Numbered from the stretch's first letter, positions 25,906 through 35,404 are shown. The stretch is DNA of 64,000 nucleotides from Rhodobacteraceae bacterium UBA6213 (GCA_002421605.1 DISJ01000020.1:1-64000), one strand, 5' to 3'. Notes: generated from the letters alone by a model not told the origin. Translations and numbers: made by a program.

Positions 25906-26520
25906 TTAGCGGCGTGCGCCTATCGTTTGATCGGTCCAGATATCCATTCCGAATTCGCCGATCTCAGCCAGCATCGGCAGTTCAGAATCTTCGGCACTCC
26001 ACCCGGTTACCAGATAGCTGGCAAAAGGCAGGATCGATACATCATTGGACCATGCGCCGTGTGATAGGGTTATCGCCACCGGCGGCATCCGCCCACCAAC
26101 GCGTCGGGCGGCGGGAAAGCGGGCAATTGCCGCAAGGAAAGCCGCTTCAACCGCCACCACGTCTTGCGCCGGGTGGAACGCGCTGAGGTGACAGCCGCTA
26201 ACCCTCATAGAGCCAATCGCTGCAATGGCGATCGCGGCGCTGAAAGCTGGCTCCAACCCGGTTATTGGAATGTGTTGATTGGTGACGACCATCAGGATCG
26301 CCCCATCTGGGCTGCTGGAAAACGCGACACCCGGCACCTGGCTGGCCGTTTTCACATAATATTCAGGGTTTGCGAGCGCCCCTCCACAGTTTTGGACGAA
26401 GTGATCGACCGCGCCAATCGCCCATTCCTCAATCGACGTTTGCGCAGCAGCGGGGCCAACGGCGATCACCAGCGCCGTGGTCAGTGTTGTCAACGATGCA
26501 AGTCCGCGAATATTGCGCAT
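25906..26520 (-). CDS. Exported protein of unknown function
   Basis: A 204-aa protein with a clear signal peptide (MRNIRGLASLTTLTTALVIA... ending AAAQ). The mature part has two Cys (FVQNCGGA and RVSGCHL) that could form a disulfide and no motif I recognise. The start is ATG 26520, with AAAGGTG just upstream; the longer frame reads into non-coding sequence. It lies in an island-like stretch between an IS3 stump and a tRNA fragment. No function can be given. Confidence 0.6.
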   Translation of the reverse strand: MRNIRGLASLTTLTTALVIAVGPAAAQTSIEEWAIGAVDHFVQNCGGALANPEYYVKTASQVPGVAFSSSPDGAILMVVTNQHIPITGLEPAFSAAIAIAAIGSMRVSGCHLSAFHPAQDVVAVEAAFLAAIARFPAARRVGGRMPPVAITLSHGAWSNDVSILPFASYLVTGWSAEDSELPMLAEIGEFGMDIWTDQTIGARR

Positions 26521-26771
26521 CACCTTTACCCTGTTGCCACCGACCTTCCCCGCCTTGACGATTTTCTGCACCTGCCCCGAACCTGCATAATGCCACAGCC
26601 CTAGTGGCGCGCAAAATCCAATCGTGGATGAACATGACAATAGGCAAAAGCCAGAGTGCGACCCTCGCCTCACGCATCACGCGCACTCCGCTTTGTGCGG
26701 ACACGGGGTTTAGCCATGCGAAAGCCCCGCTATAGGGCGGGGCGTATGGTTTTGATAATATTTGTTGATTT

Positions 26772-26818
26772 TGGTTGCGGGGGCAGGATTTGAACCTGTG
26801 ACCTTCAGATTATGAGCC
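26772..26818 (-). repeat. 3' half of a tRNA-Met gene (attachment-site remnant)
   Basis: On the minus strand the sequence runs from the anticodon loop (CTCATAA) through the T-arm (GGTTCAAATCC) to an encoded CCA. The 5' half (acceptor and D-arm) is missing. Integrative elements that use a tRNA gene leave exactly such a 3' fragment at one end, so this is a likely old att site. It is not a working tRNA. Confidence 0.7.
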
Positions 26819-27030
26819 AAAATCTCAGCGATTCTGATACTCGAGTGATTTCTGTCCGTCGTCCATCAAGACAACGGGAATGACTGCTTTGCTGCCGGAA
26901 GGCTTGGAACGTGCTTTCAACTGACTTAGCCTAAATCCATGGGTCAAGTTACGTCCCTTTTTGCTAGAGTGGTCATTGCCGCCCCAGAGGCGGCAAGCGT
27001 TCACTCTATTTCAACAGAAAGGAAAGAATT

Positions 27031-27711
27031 GTGAATATGCAACGTATTGGCGGGATTGCCGCCTTAACTTGTGCTGGCACTTACATCTTTGGCTTTGTTC
27101 TGCTTGTCACTTTGCTGGCGGGATCGGGCTACGGCACGGACGTGATCGACGCGGCCACTGTGGTCCGCTTCACTGCGGAAAATCAGACCATTTTGATCAC
27201 CTTCAACACGGTCATCTATATCGTCAACTCGCTGGCTCTCGCCCTGCTGGTTGTTGCACTGGCAAGCCGTTTAAAAAGCAAGTCACCAGACTGGGGCAGC
27301 ATTGCGCTTGCCTTTGGCTTGATCTGGGCGACGCTTGTTCTGGGCGCGGGCATGATCGCCAACGTGGCAACGGAACGGGTGGCTGCATTGGCCTCGACCG
27401 ACCTTGAAGCGGCTGTTCAGACTTGGGAAACCCTGTATGCGGTTGAGCTTGGCCTTGGCGGCGGGAACGAAATCGCCGGAGGGGTCTGGATCCTAAGTGT
27501 CAGCATTGCGGGCCTGTTGCTCCGGACCTTTGGAAAGATCGTCATTGGGCTTGGGTTGCTCACAGGCCTTGGCGGACTGCTCACAATCCTGCCGCCTTTG
27601 GGCGAGGTCCCAGGCGCTGTCTTTGGCCTTGGTGCGATTGCATGGTTCATCGCGGTTGGTTTGGCACTTCTCTTCAAACGAGATTCGGCGGCGGTACATG
27701 CGCCCGCCTAG
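27031..27711 (+). CDS. Polytopic membrane protein, function unknown
   Basis: A 226-aa protein with about six hydrophobic helices. It resembles small DUF4386-like membrane proteins in its opening (RIGGIAALTCAGTYIFGFVL) and closing (LGAIAWFIAVGLALLF) segments, but I cannot place it firmly. GTG 27031 follows AAAGGA by seven bases and is preferred over ATG 27037. It may share a transcript with the 24-aa frame that follows. Confidence 0.65.
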   Translation: MNMQRIGGIAALTCAGTYIFGFVLLVTLLAGSGYGTDVIDAATVVRFTAENQTILITFNTVIYIVNSLALALLVVALASRLKSKSPDWGSIALAFGLIWATLVLGAGMIANVATERVAALASTDLEAAVQTWETLYAVELGLGGGNEIAGGVWILSVSIAGLLLRTFGKIVIGLGLLTGLGGLLTILPPLGEVPGAVFGLGAIAWFIAVGLALLFKRDSAAVHAPA

Positions 27712-27738
27712 GCTTAAATGAATAGAAGGAGTTGACTG

Positions 27739-27813
27739 ATGACACTCTCGCAAAACCGCCAAGCCCTGATCGACGCAGAGTCCGCATACGCTGCCGCCTC
27801 GATGTACGTGTAA
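27739..27813 (+). CDS. Very short reading frame (24 aa), possibly a truncated gene
   Basis: A good RBS (AGAAGGAGTTG) precedes ATG 27739. The frame MTLSQNRQALIDAESAYAAA ends at TAA after four more residues. The RBS quality and the 27-bp distance to the membrane-protein stop suggest the start of a cotranscribed gene whose body has been lost. Confidence 0.4.
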   Translation: MTLSQNRQALIDAESAYAAASMYV

Positions 27814-28456
27814 CAGCAAATGTCAGCCTCGTTCCGCGACCTCTGAGTTGGACAGGCCAACTTAGCTGCTCAAAGCATGAATGACCGGTTTTTCCGCCGC
27901 ATTGCAGTGCCGCCAAAGAAGCGCATGCAGCACAAAATCACTATGACGGGGTTGGCCTCAGAGCCGCCAACTGGCAGTGCAGAAAACAACTTCACGCGCC
28001 GGTCCCTAAGTGCACGCCCACAGAGATTTGCCCTCCCCCTGCCTCTGAGCAAGCCAAAGCTGGCAGGGCGTTCCGTATCAGGCGAGTGGGCGAAAGCGGC
28101 GCAGCGGCTAGGAAGGCCCACGGGCCGCGCTCTTATGCATTTTAACGGGCATTCTAAAACCACTTGGCGGCGTGGGTTCTTCCCGTAGGCGGGACCTATA
28201 CGGGGCAACTCAGCGCGGTTAACTCATGCCGCTCAACAAATTGCAAAGCCTTAACCTAGCAACCACATAGTCGGCAGAAAGCTGCGCACACTTCAGATCC
28301 GGACGATGATCCTAAACCGCGCCACGGCCTTTGGAAAACCGCAAAGTGAACGCCGTGAGTGACACGGCCCATGGTAGCCAAAATTCGACATCTGCACAAT
28401 TTTAAAAAGACCCATGTGGGCTCAACTAACCCTACCGACACAATGTCAAAACCGTA
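27814..28456. other. Long stretch without a recognisable gene
   Basis: An open frame at 27877-28188 (+) has no RBS and shows no protein-like text. I found no RNA gene or repeat. It lies upstream of convergent sequence in the island-like region and may contain decayed genes. Confidence 0.45.
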
Positions 28457-30844
28457 TCAGTTACAGAAAGTATCCGGCAAATCCAAATAAACGAGCCCGT
28501 TTGTAGCGAAACGGAACCACTCGCCACGGTACTCACCGCGCATGGTATCTGACATTTCAAAATCGAAATCGGACGCCAAGAATTGCCGATCCGCAACCAT
28601 AATCGAATGAATCCATAGGTCAGTATCGCCGGGAAGATCCGGCCCCGCCCAGCGGTCGTTGGTGAAGTAGAGCCGGAGCGTCTCTGGCTTCGAGGTGATG
28701 GGTGCCGCGAAGTGGAACTGCACCGAGTTAGCTTCGATTTCACTGGCATTAATTATGCGCGAAGAGTTTTCTAACGCATTCTCAACAGAAGCTTCGCCCA
28801 GATAGGTTTCATCTAGCATCACGCGAAACTTCGGTGCCTCGCCAATCCATGTCCCCGATGCAGTCACACTAATTTGCAGATTGCCGGATTCATCAAGACA
28901 GGTTCCCAAAAACTTTGCGACGCTCGGTGAAATTGCAGCTGATGCGCTTGCCGCAAGCGGTCTAGCTACTGCAGCCCCTTCCTGAATGATGCCGCGCGAC
29001 TTGTATGCAGCGAGCAGTGGCTCAAAGGTGGCGCAAGTGTGGCCTCCGCCCGTGTTATTGCGACCATAGAAGCTGGTTCCGATCAGTTCGCCGATCCAGT
29101 CGCTGCCGCAACGGTCAAACTGATACAGATTTTCCGGCAAGTACAAGTCCGACAGCGTGGTAGCGACATAGCTGCTGATCAGCGTCGGCAGCATGGTCGC
29201 TGGAACTGGCAAATCACCACAACATGTCAGCGGGTTTGGCATTGACGAAAAAATTTCGAGAACGGTTTTACGCTTGGTAACGTCTGTGCGCACCGCAGAA
29301 AAGTTCAAGCCCATGTTGTGCTCGCTGCCACCGCCACCAGTGAAGGAATAGGGCTGGTGGTCGCCATAAATAGCCAACACATATTCGCGCCCCGTTCTGG
29401 CCTTTTCGGCTTCGAGATAGTCTCGGGCAAGAGCAATGGCGCGTTCGGTTAACTTCGCCCGACGCGCATACTCCTTGAGCGCACAAATCATCGCCTCGCT
29501 GGCCTCGCCGACAAATGCGACCTCTTCATATTCGTCGACGAACTCGGAGTCGCACCAATGCGGCGCATGATTTTCCGCCAGCAAAATGTGCTTGAAGAAG
29601 GGGGCGTCGGCGTCATCTACTGGCTGTTTCAGCGCGGCTTCCATGATTGGAATATCGACCGAGGGGAAACCAACAGTCTCGCCGCCGAAAAAGTGTTGGT
29701 ACCCGTAATTCAGATAGCCCGGACCATAGTTGTAAAAGCTTGCTTCAGCGTTGGTGAAGGCCGCAGTAGTATAGCCGCGCGCCTGCATATACCTCGGGAA
29801 GGTGTTTCGCGCATATTGCGAAAGGGAAGCATGTGTGAAGCGACCGGCAACGCCGAAAAGGCGAGAGTCCATGCCCGTTATTATCTCGAACTCTGACACC
29901 CAACTGCCGCCACCGATAATATTGACGAACATGGGCCCCCGCAAATGCACCAATGGGTCTTCTGCGCCGTAATTTGTATAAAACAAGCTGTTTTCTATTG
30001 GTGTAGCAAGGCGCAGGACATCGTTGGGGTCGAAGGTCGACTCGGCCTGCACAAGGATCACGTTTGGGAGAACGCCCGAATGCAAGGCTTCTGCATTGAC
30101 ATATTTTTCGGCAGAACGCCGGATCGTTGCGCGCGGTGGCGGCGGGTCGAGAGGCTCATAGACTAGAAAGTTCTCGCGCTCACCAGTTTCTATGAAATGA
30201 GCATAGCCAAGGAATCCGAGAATACCAACGCGCTGTGAAAGATCGACAAGACCATCGGGCTCCCAGATCGAAAGCTCGTCAAAATGGTCATTTACGTAGG
30301 CTGTGACCGCCCCAACTATGCTGCCGTTTAACAAAAAAAGCACCGGCGCAATGATCAGTATCTTAAGCGTGACTGAAACCGCTGGTCGCACCATGCCGGT
30401 CACGCCGCGCGCCTTGACCATGCGAAAGGTTGACCATCCCAACCAGACAATCGCGGCAACAACCAATGTCAGAATTGCGGGATAGACCCAACCGGGCGCG
30501 CCTATCGAGGCCAGCACACCCGAACTGCTGACGACAAACATTTTCAGGTCAGTAGCCATCAGCGGAAAGTCTGTGGCCGCCGCTTTTTGTCGGTTTGCTT
30601 CCTCTAGCAGGAGAACGAGTGTTCCCGAAATGATCAGTGCCAGGAGCACAGTCACTGGCCTTGGCCGCAGGTAGATGATGCAGGCGACCAAGACCAGCCC
30701 AATAGCTTCGGTAAGAGCGATGCCAAACTCAGCGCCGCGGAAAGTCGAAATGAGCAAGAGCACGGAAGATACAAAAATGATATAAGTGCCGGTCTGCGCC
30801 AACCATGCCAGTACCGTCTTCTTTCCAAAAAGATCGAGACGCAT
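28457..30844 (-). CDS. LTA-synthase-like membrane sulfatase-fold enzyme with CBM60-like tail
   Basis: A 795-aa protein. An N-terminal block of about five transmembrane helices (residues 1-210) is followed by an extracytoplasmic alkaline-phosphatase/sulfatase-fold domain (about 260-600: NVILVQAEST, GGGSWVSEFEIITGMDSRLF, AIYGDHQPYSF). This is the layout of lipoteichoic-acid-synthase and phosphoglycerol-transferase enzymes. The last 140 residues (VTASGTWIGEAPKFRVMLD...LRLYFTNDRWAGPDLPGDTD) look like a calcium-dependent CBM60 carbohydrate-binding domain. In a Gram-negative it may add phosphoglycerol or phosphoethanolamine to a glycan. ATG 30844 has GGAGG upstream. Confidence 0.82.
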   Translation of the reverse strand: MRLDLFGKKTVLAWLAQTGTYIIFVSSVLLLISTFRGAEFGIALTEAIGLVLVACIIYLRPRPVTVLLALIISGTLVLLLEEANRQKAAATDFPLMATDLKMFVVSSSGVLASIGAPGWVYPAILTLVVAAIVWLGWSTFRMVKARGVTGMVRPAVSVTLKILIIAPVLFLLNGSIVGAVTAYVNDHFDELSIWEPDGLVDLSQRVGILGFLGYAHFIETGERENFLVYEPLDPPPPRATIRRSAEKYVNAEALHSGVLPNVILVQAESTFDPNDVLRLATPIENSLFYTNYGAEDPLVHLRGPMFVNIIGGGSWVSEFEIITGMDSRLFGVAGRFTHASLSQYARNTFPRYMQARGYTTAAFTNAEASFYNYGPGYLNYGYQHFFGGETVGFPSVDIPIMEAALKQPVDDADAPFFKHILLAENHAPHWCDSEFVDEYEEVAFVGEASEAMICALKEYARRAKLTERAIALARDYLEAEKARTGREYVLAIYGDHQPYSFTGGGGSEHNMGLNFSAVRTDVTKRKTVLEIFSSMPNPLTCCGDLPVPATMLPTLISSYVATTLSDLYLPENLYQFDRCGSDWIGELIGTSFYGRNNTGGGHTCATFEPLLAAYKSRGIIQEGAAVARPLAASASAAISPSVAKFLGTCLDESGNLQISVTASGTWIGEAPKFRVMLDETYLGEASVENALENSSRIINASEIEANSVQFHFAAPITSKPETLRLYFTNDRWAGPDLPGDTDLWIHSIMVADRQFLASDFDFEMSDTMRGEYRGEWFRFATNGLVYLDLPDTFCN

Positions 30845-31337
30845 CTGAAGCCCTCCGGGCTCTGTCAAGTTAACTTTCTAAGCCATAATTCAGATGACGC
30901 AAACTTTTGTTTGCTTCGGGCACACGCTTTGCGGAGCACCGAACCTCGCAGTCCGCAGAAGGTCTTTGCTCTCGCCGCGGTTTTCGGGACTTGAACCTCC
31001 CCTAGCGCGGCCAATGCTGCGCCCAGATGAGCGGCGCACTCAAAGCGAACGAGCGAGTGGCGCAAAAGCACCACAGTCACTGTGGGGGCGCGCCTGCCGG
31101 TTTCACGGCGCAGGCGGCGGCCCGGGAACAGATCGACACGCGGTGGCAGGTTGACGAGTTAGTGCGGGAACGCCGCGAAGCAGAACAGTTGATTAATGGA
31201 TACCCATAGCCGCAGGAAATCGAAGTCATCACTGTCGATCTGACTTGCCGGGGACACATTGAACTTGCGCACGAATGACCGCGCGGCCTCAAATCGGAAA
31301 CCTAAGCTCTAGCAGTGGCATTAGTGCACTGCTGCTG
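30845..31337. other. Intergenic stretch without a recognisable gene
   Basis: Short open frames on both strands (for example 31027-31209 +) lack an RBS and known motifs. I see no RNA gene. Part of it may be decayed coding sequence next to the pseudogene at 31338. Confidence 0.4.
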
Positions 31338-31861
31338 TCACTCCAACATAAAACTGGCAGCGTGTATTGCAGCGCTCTGGCTCTGCCTGCTCGTCGCGGT
31401 ACTCGGCTGCTCGGTTCCATCAAACTGAAGCAAGTTGTAGACGATGCTTGTGCCCGAAAAAAACTTACTCAGAAATGTTTCTTTGACCTCATCGCCCTAT
31501 CGAATTCCACAATCTCGAGTCCGGCAAAACCCGGAAGCAGAACTTTAGCTGTGCCGCAGAATGGGGCGCGCTGGTCCACACGAATAGTCGCCGGGAACGT
31601 CAGATTGGGCGACAACCCCTGCATCGCGGGGCTGGCAATGGCTATCGTCACAGTGGCTTGCCTGTTTACGGTGAAGTATAGCGAGTCACCGGACAGATAG
31701 CTCGCGCCTATGCTGCACTGTTAAAACTGACTGCTTCCTTGCGAGGTGTAAGCCGCTCCGCGCCAGTTGCCTTATGCAAAATCGCTATTGGGTATTAGAT
31801 CGGCATGTGCTGCTCCCATGCCGCAAAGCAAGAATAGAAACCAATTCAAAAAGCCGCGCAT
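31338..31861 (-). pseudogene. Exported-protein pseudogene with two in-frame TAA codons and a frameshift
   Basis: From ATG 31861 the frame gives a clean signal peptide (MRGFLNWFLFLLCGMGAAHA) and LIPNSDFA, then TAA (31772-31774). It reads on as GNWRGAAYTSQGSSQF, another TAA, and QCSIGASYLSGDSLYFTVNR. It continues to GFAGLEIVEFDRAMRSKKHF and stops at 31469. One frame over, sensible text (LSKFFSGTSIVYNLLQFDGT) carries on to 31338. The full protein would be about 174 aa. It resembles small exported proteins of unknown function, with an IalB-like flavour. Confidence 0.7.
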
Positions 31862-32148
31862 TAGGAGGGTCTCCTGGCTCAGTTTTGGCAATAATTTTTA
31901 AGATCTATTTCATGACAGTCTACGTAAACTAAGAACTATTTCTGAAGTGTCATGCCGCAAACTCGCTGATTTGCTCATGTTTGTCCGCGCCGATTTGCCG
32001 CTCTGGATCGCGCAACGTACTCCGCGCGCGCCACGTTGCCTTACCGAAAGGAAACGCGAAGGGGCGATTCAAGCGATTTTTCTTTGTGGAGTGGGTTGTT
32101 GGGTAGCCTGCCAAAATCATCGTTTTACTTAATGATTTCAGAGGCAAG

Positions 32149-32238
32149 TGGCGGAGAGACAGGGATTCGAACCCTGGGTGGGCTTTCACCCACAACGGTT
32201 TTCGAGACCGCCGCATTCGACCACTCTGCCACCTCTCC
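32149..32238 (-). tRNA. tRNA-Ser (anticodon CGA)
   Basis: A 90-nt class II tRNA on the minus strand. The acceptor GGAGAGG pairs with the 3' side, the anticodon stem GCGGT/ACCGT carries loop CTCGAAA (anticodon CGA), a long variable arm (TGTGGGTGAAAGCCCAC) is present, the T-arm contains GGTTCGAATCC, and G73 plus CCA are encoded. Confidence 0.95.
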
Positions 32239-32333
32239 GCGGTAGGGCCGTCATGGAGGCGGGATTTATCGCGCTGCGCGGGGGCTTGCAACCGCTATTT
32301 GTGCCGCACCGGTGCGGGTGTCGTGCTGCGCGC

Positions 32334-33080
32334 TCAGCGCATCCGCAGCGCGCCGTCTAAGCGGATCACTTCGCCGTTCAGATAACCGCATTCGAGGATG
32401 AATCCAACCAGCGCGGCGTATTCGGCCGGGTCACCCAAGCGGCGCGGAAAGGTGACCTCGCTGGCAAGGCCCGCTTGTACGTCGGCAGGCAAGCCTGCCA
32501 GCATCGGTGTGGCAAAGATGCCGGGCGCGATGGCACAAACGCGCACCTCTTGGCTGGCCAAGTCGCGCGCAAGTGGCAGGGTCATACCCGCGATGCCCGC
32601 CTTGGAGGCAGCATAGGCGGCTTGGCCCTTTTGCCCGTCAAAGGCGGCAATCGAGGCGGTGTTGACGATTACTCCGCGCTCGGGCCCCGCGTTGGTGGCC
32701 ATTTCGGCAGCAGCTAGGCGGATCATGTTGAAGCTGCCGATCAAATTGATCTCGATGGTGCGCGCAAAGCTTTCCAGTTTGTGCGGGCCGGCGCGGCCCA
32801 GCACCCGTTCGCCGGTGGCAATGCCTGCGCAGTTGACGAGCACGTTCAACCCGCCCATCGCCGCCTTGGCAGAGGCAATCGCTGCGCTGGCGCTTGCCTC
32901 GCCAGTAACATCGACCTCGGCAAAACTGGCGCCGATCTCACCCGCCAGCGCCGTGCCACGCGCTGTGTCGCGGTCGGCTATGGTAACCATGGCGCCAGCT
33001 TTGCACAGATGCCGTGCGGTGGCCGCGCCAAGCCCCGAGGCCGCGCCGGTGACAATTGCCTTTACGTCGCCAAGCCGCAT
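32334..33080 (-). CDS. Short-chain dehydrogenase (3-hydroxyacyl-CoA dehydrogenase type II-like)
   Basis: A 248-aa SDR enzyme. The NAD(H)-binding motif is TGAASGLGAATA, then NCAG, and the catalytic Ser-Tyr-Lys appears as NTASIAAFDGQKGQAAYAAS with the Lys next. The insertion around GRAGPHKLESFARTIEINLI and the C-terminal PRRLGDPAEYAALV match the HSD10/3-hydroxyacyl-CoA dehydrogenase type 2 subgroup, suggesting fatty-acid or branched-chain acyl-CoA oxidation. It stands alone near tRNA-Ser. Confidence 0.85.
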   Translation of the reverse strand: MRLGDVKAIVTGAASGLGAATARHLCKAGAMVTIADRDTARGTALAGEIGASFAEVDVTGEASASAAIASAKAAMGGLNVLVNCAGIATGERVLGRAGPHKLESFARTIEINLIGSFNMIRLAAAEMATNAGPERGVIVNTASIAAFDGQKGQAAYAASKAGIAGMTLPLARDLASQEVRVCAIAPGIFATPMLAGLPADVQAGLASEVTFPRRLGDPAEYAALVGFILECGYLNGEVIRLDGALRMR

Positions 33081-33149
33081 CGCATTATCCCTTCGAAAAA
33101 CTGAACACTTGTTCAGAAAATAGCGCCCGTCAAACCTGCGCGCAAGCCG

Positions 33150-34025
33150 CTACCATTTGCCTGATGCGCCGCCACCAGAGGATGATCCGCCGCCGAAACT
33201 GCCCCCCGACGAGGAGGAGGACGAAGATGTGTCGGGGATCGTATAGGATGTTGTGACGCTCCAACTGCAGTGGTCGCAGCGTGTAAGCTTTTCTCCCTGG
33301 CCGCGGCTGGCTTTGGTTGGCTGTACCAGCACGTGGCGCTCGGTGTGCAGGCCGCGCGCGCCGCATTGCGGACAGCGGCGGTAGCGGTCGATCACCTGAC
33401 CCAGCCTGCGCCGGAAGATCAGGGCCAGAATGCCGAGACCAAAGAGAACTTCGGAGGCCACGACCCCGATTGCCAGCCCCGCGCCCCCCTGATCGGGCAC
33501 ACCGATCGACACGGCGCCCTCGCGCGGCGCCAGCCCAGCAAAGCGGCGCGCGATGTGGTCTGCGCTCGCGCGGGTGCCGCTCAGAATACCCTCATCGTAG
33601 CGTTCGGCGCGAAATGCGGGCAGCATCACGTTATTGATGATGTCCTGCGCAGGCAGGTCGTATTCGGGGTTGTAGCCCGAACCTAGTTCGATGCGCATTT
33701 CGCGGTCATCGCGCACCACTAAAATCAAGATGCCGTCATTCCGCTCAGCATCGCCAATGCCCCAGACGTTGAAGAGCCCGGTGGCGAAGGCTTCGATCGA
33801 CGGCGATGGATCGTAGGCCGCGCGAGTTTCGATGGTCAGCACCGTCAACTCCACCCCGGTCTCGGCGCGCAACGCGTCGATTTCAGCGATGACCTTGGCC
33901 TCCATATCGGGTGCCAAAAGGTCAGCATAGTCATTGAGCGTGGTGGTCAGATGTGGCGGATAAAGTTCTGCGCCCGCAATCAGTGGAGCAAGGATCAATG
34001 CAAGTGAAAACAGCAGGCGTTTCAT
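33150..34025 (-). CDS. TPM-domain membrane protein (YgcG-like)
   Basis: A 291-aa exported protein. The signal peptide is about residues 1-19, then a TPM domain (YADLLAPDMEAKVIAEIDAL, GIGDAERNDGILILVVRDDR, GSGYNPEYDLPAQD). One transmembrane helix (about 185-205) is followed by a zinc-ribbon-like stretch (CPQCGARG...TRCDHCSW) and a Ser/Gly-rich tail. TPM proteins have been linked to photosystem repair and general membrane functions. The stop overlaps the start region of the decarboxylase gene by four bases (ATGA), so the two are coupled. Confidence 0.85.
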   Translation of the reverse strand: MKRLLFSLALILAPLIAGAELYPPHLTTTLNDYADLLAPDMEAKVIAEIDALRAETGVELTVLTIETRAAYDPSPSIEAFATGLFNVWGIGDAERNDGILILVVRDDREMRIELGSGYNPEYDLPAQDIINNVMLPAFRAERYDEGILSGTRASADHIARRFAGLAPREGAVSIGVPDQGGAGLAIGVVASEVLFGLGILALIFRRRLGQVIDRYRRCPQCGARGLHTERHVLVQPTKASRGQGEKLTRCDHCSWSVTTSYTIPDTSSSSSSSGGSFGGGSSSGGGASGKW

Positions 34026-35404
34026 GGCAAAAGCTCCGATACGACTGTCGCAATCATTCTGACATCTTCTGCGGTGCAGTCAAATTGGCCGACCTGCACA
34101 CGAATGGCGTAGCGACCTTCATGGCGGGTCTGGGTCAAATAAATGCGCCCGTCGGTGTTGATGCGCGCCAGCAACGCCTCGGTTGCACCGTCGCCCGATG
34201 CCAGCGCAAAGCTGAACAGCGATAGGGAAGGGGGCGTCACAATCTCTACCCCCGGTAGCGCGGCAAGGTCGGCTGCGGCCTCTTCCGCCCATGTCACATG
34301 ATTGCGGATGCGCGTGCGCAAGCCCTCCAGCCCATAGGCGCGCAGCAAGAACCAAAGCTTCAGCGCGCGAAAACGGCGGCCAAGTGGTACGGTCCATTCG
34401 TTGAAATTGGTTATCTCTTCCTGCCCAGGCGTTTCAAGATAGGCGGGGCGCAGGCCCAATGTGCGAATCTGCGGCCCCGGATCGGCCAGAAACTGCACCG
34501 AGCAATCGAACTGCGCGCCAAGCCATTTGTGCGGGTTCATCACCACCGAATCGGCCGCCTCGGCCCCCGCCCATAGCGCGCGAAACTCGGGGCAAATCAT
34601 CGCGCTTCCGGCCCAGGCGGCGTCGACATGGCTCATCAACCCTTCGGCGCGCGCGATCGCCACCACCTCGCCGATGCGGTCAAAGGCTCCAACCGAGGTG
34701 CCGCCCGCGCATGCGACAACCCCGATCGGCAACATTCCCGCCGCGCGGTCAGCGGCGATCGCGGCGGAAAGCGCGTCGGCGTGCATCGCGCCGCTGGCAT
34801 CGGTGGCGATCTTGACCAGGTTTTCCTGCCCGATTCCGGTTAACCGCGCCGCTTTGTCGACTGAGGAATGGGTCTGGTCCGAAGTGTAAAGGCGCAAGCA
34901 CGGCGCCCCAGAAAGCCCCTTGCTCAACCCCTCCCAACCTAATGCGCGTTCGCGCATGGTCAGCACCGCTGAAAGCGTCGCGGTGGTTGCGCTGTCGTGG
35001 ATCACGCCGCGCGTGTGCGGCAGGCCCAGTGCCGTTGCCAACCAGCGCACCACCACCACCTCCATCTCGGTCGCGGCGGGCGAGGTTTGCCATAGCATCG
35101 CCTGTGCCGCCATCGCGTTGGCCAGTTGCTCGGCCAACATCGAGGCGGGGGCGGCGTTCGCCGGAAAATAGGCAAAAAAGCGCGGGTGCTGCCAATGCGT
35201 CATGGCGCCCGGCACAAGGTGAATGAAATCATCCCAGATCGTCTGAATCGGTTCCCCGGCCTCTGGCGCGAGTTCCGGCAGCGCCTTGGCAAAGTCGCCG
35301 GGCGCAATGTTGGGGCGCACTGGGCGATCGCGCAGACTTGCGTGGTAATCGGCGGCCCAGTCGGCGGCGCGCTTGGACCAATAGCGCAGATCTTCATGGT
35401 TCAT
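34022..35404 (-). CDS. PLP-dependent group II decarboxylase (aromatic amino acid type)
   Basis: A 460-aa fold-type I PLP enzyme of the AADC family. Landmarks are THWQHPRFFAYFPANAAPAS near the start, HSSVDKAARLTG, HVDAAWAGSA and the PLP lysine in NPHKWLGAQFDC. Relatives decarboxylate tryptophan, tyrosine, phenylalanine or DOPA. ATG 35404 is chosen because homology begins there. It is divergent from an Lrp/LysE pair, which fits amino-acid turnover. The substrate is not determined. Confidence 0.86.
   Translation of the reverse strand: MNHEDLRYWSKRAADWAADYHASLRDRPVRPNIAPGDFAKALPELAPEAGEPIQTIWDDFIHLVPGAMTHWQHPRFFAYFPANAAPASMLAEQLANAMAAQAMLWQTSPAATEMEVVVVRWLATALGLPHTRGVIHDSATTATLSAVLTMRERALGWEGLSKGLSGAPCLRLYTSDQTHSSVDKAARLTGIGQENLVKIATDASGAMHADALSAAIAADRAAGMLPIGVVACAGGTSVGAFDRIGEVVAIARAEGLMSHVDAAWAGSAMICPEFRALWAGAEAADSVVMNPHKWLGAQFDCSVQFLADPGPQIRTLGLRPAYLETPGQEEITNFNEWTVPLGRRFRALKLWFLLRAYGLEGLRTRIRNHVTWAEEAAADLAALPGVEIVTPPSLSLFSFALASGDGATEALLARINTDGRIYLTQTRHEGRYAIRVQVGQFDCTAEDVRMIATVVSELLP

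Noticed and set aside
27877..28188. 103-aa plus-strand frame in the island
   Set aside because: No RBS, no motif, unlikely composition.
31275..31700. 141-aa plus-strand frame
   Set aside because: It is antisense to the exported-protein pseudogene, whose signal peptide and protein text are convincing.
31338..31861. Stop-codon recoding as an explanation for the two TAA codons
   Set aside because: No recoding element is visible, TAA is the ordinary stop of neighbouring genes, and a frameshift follows; decay is simpler.
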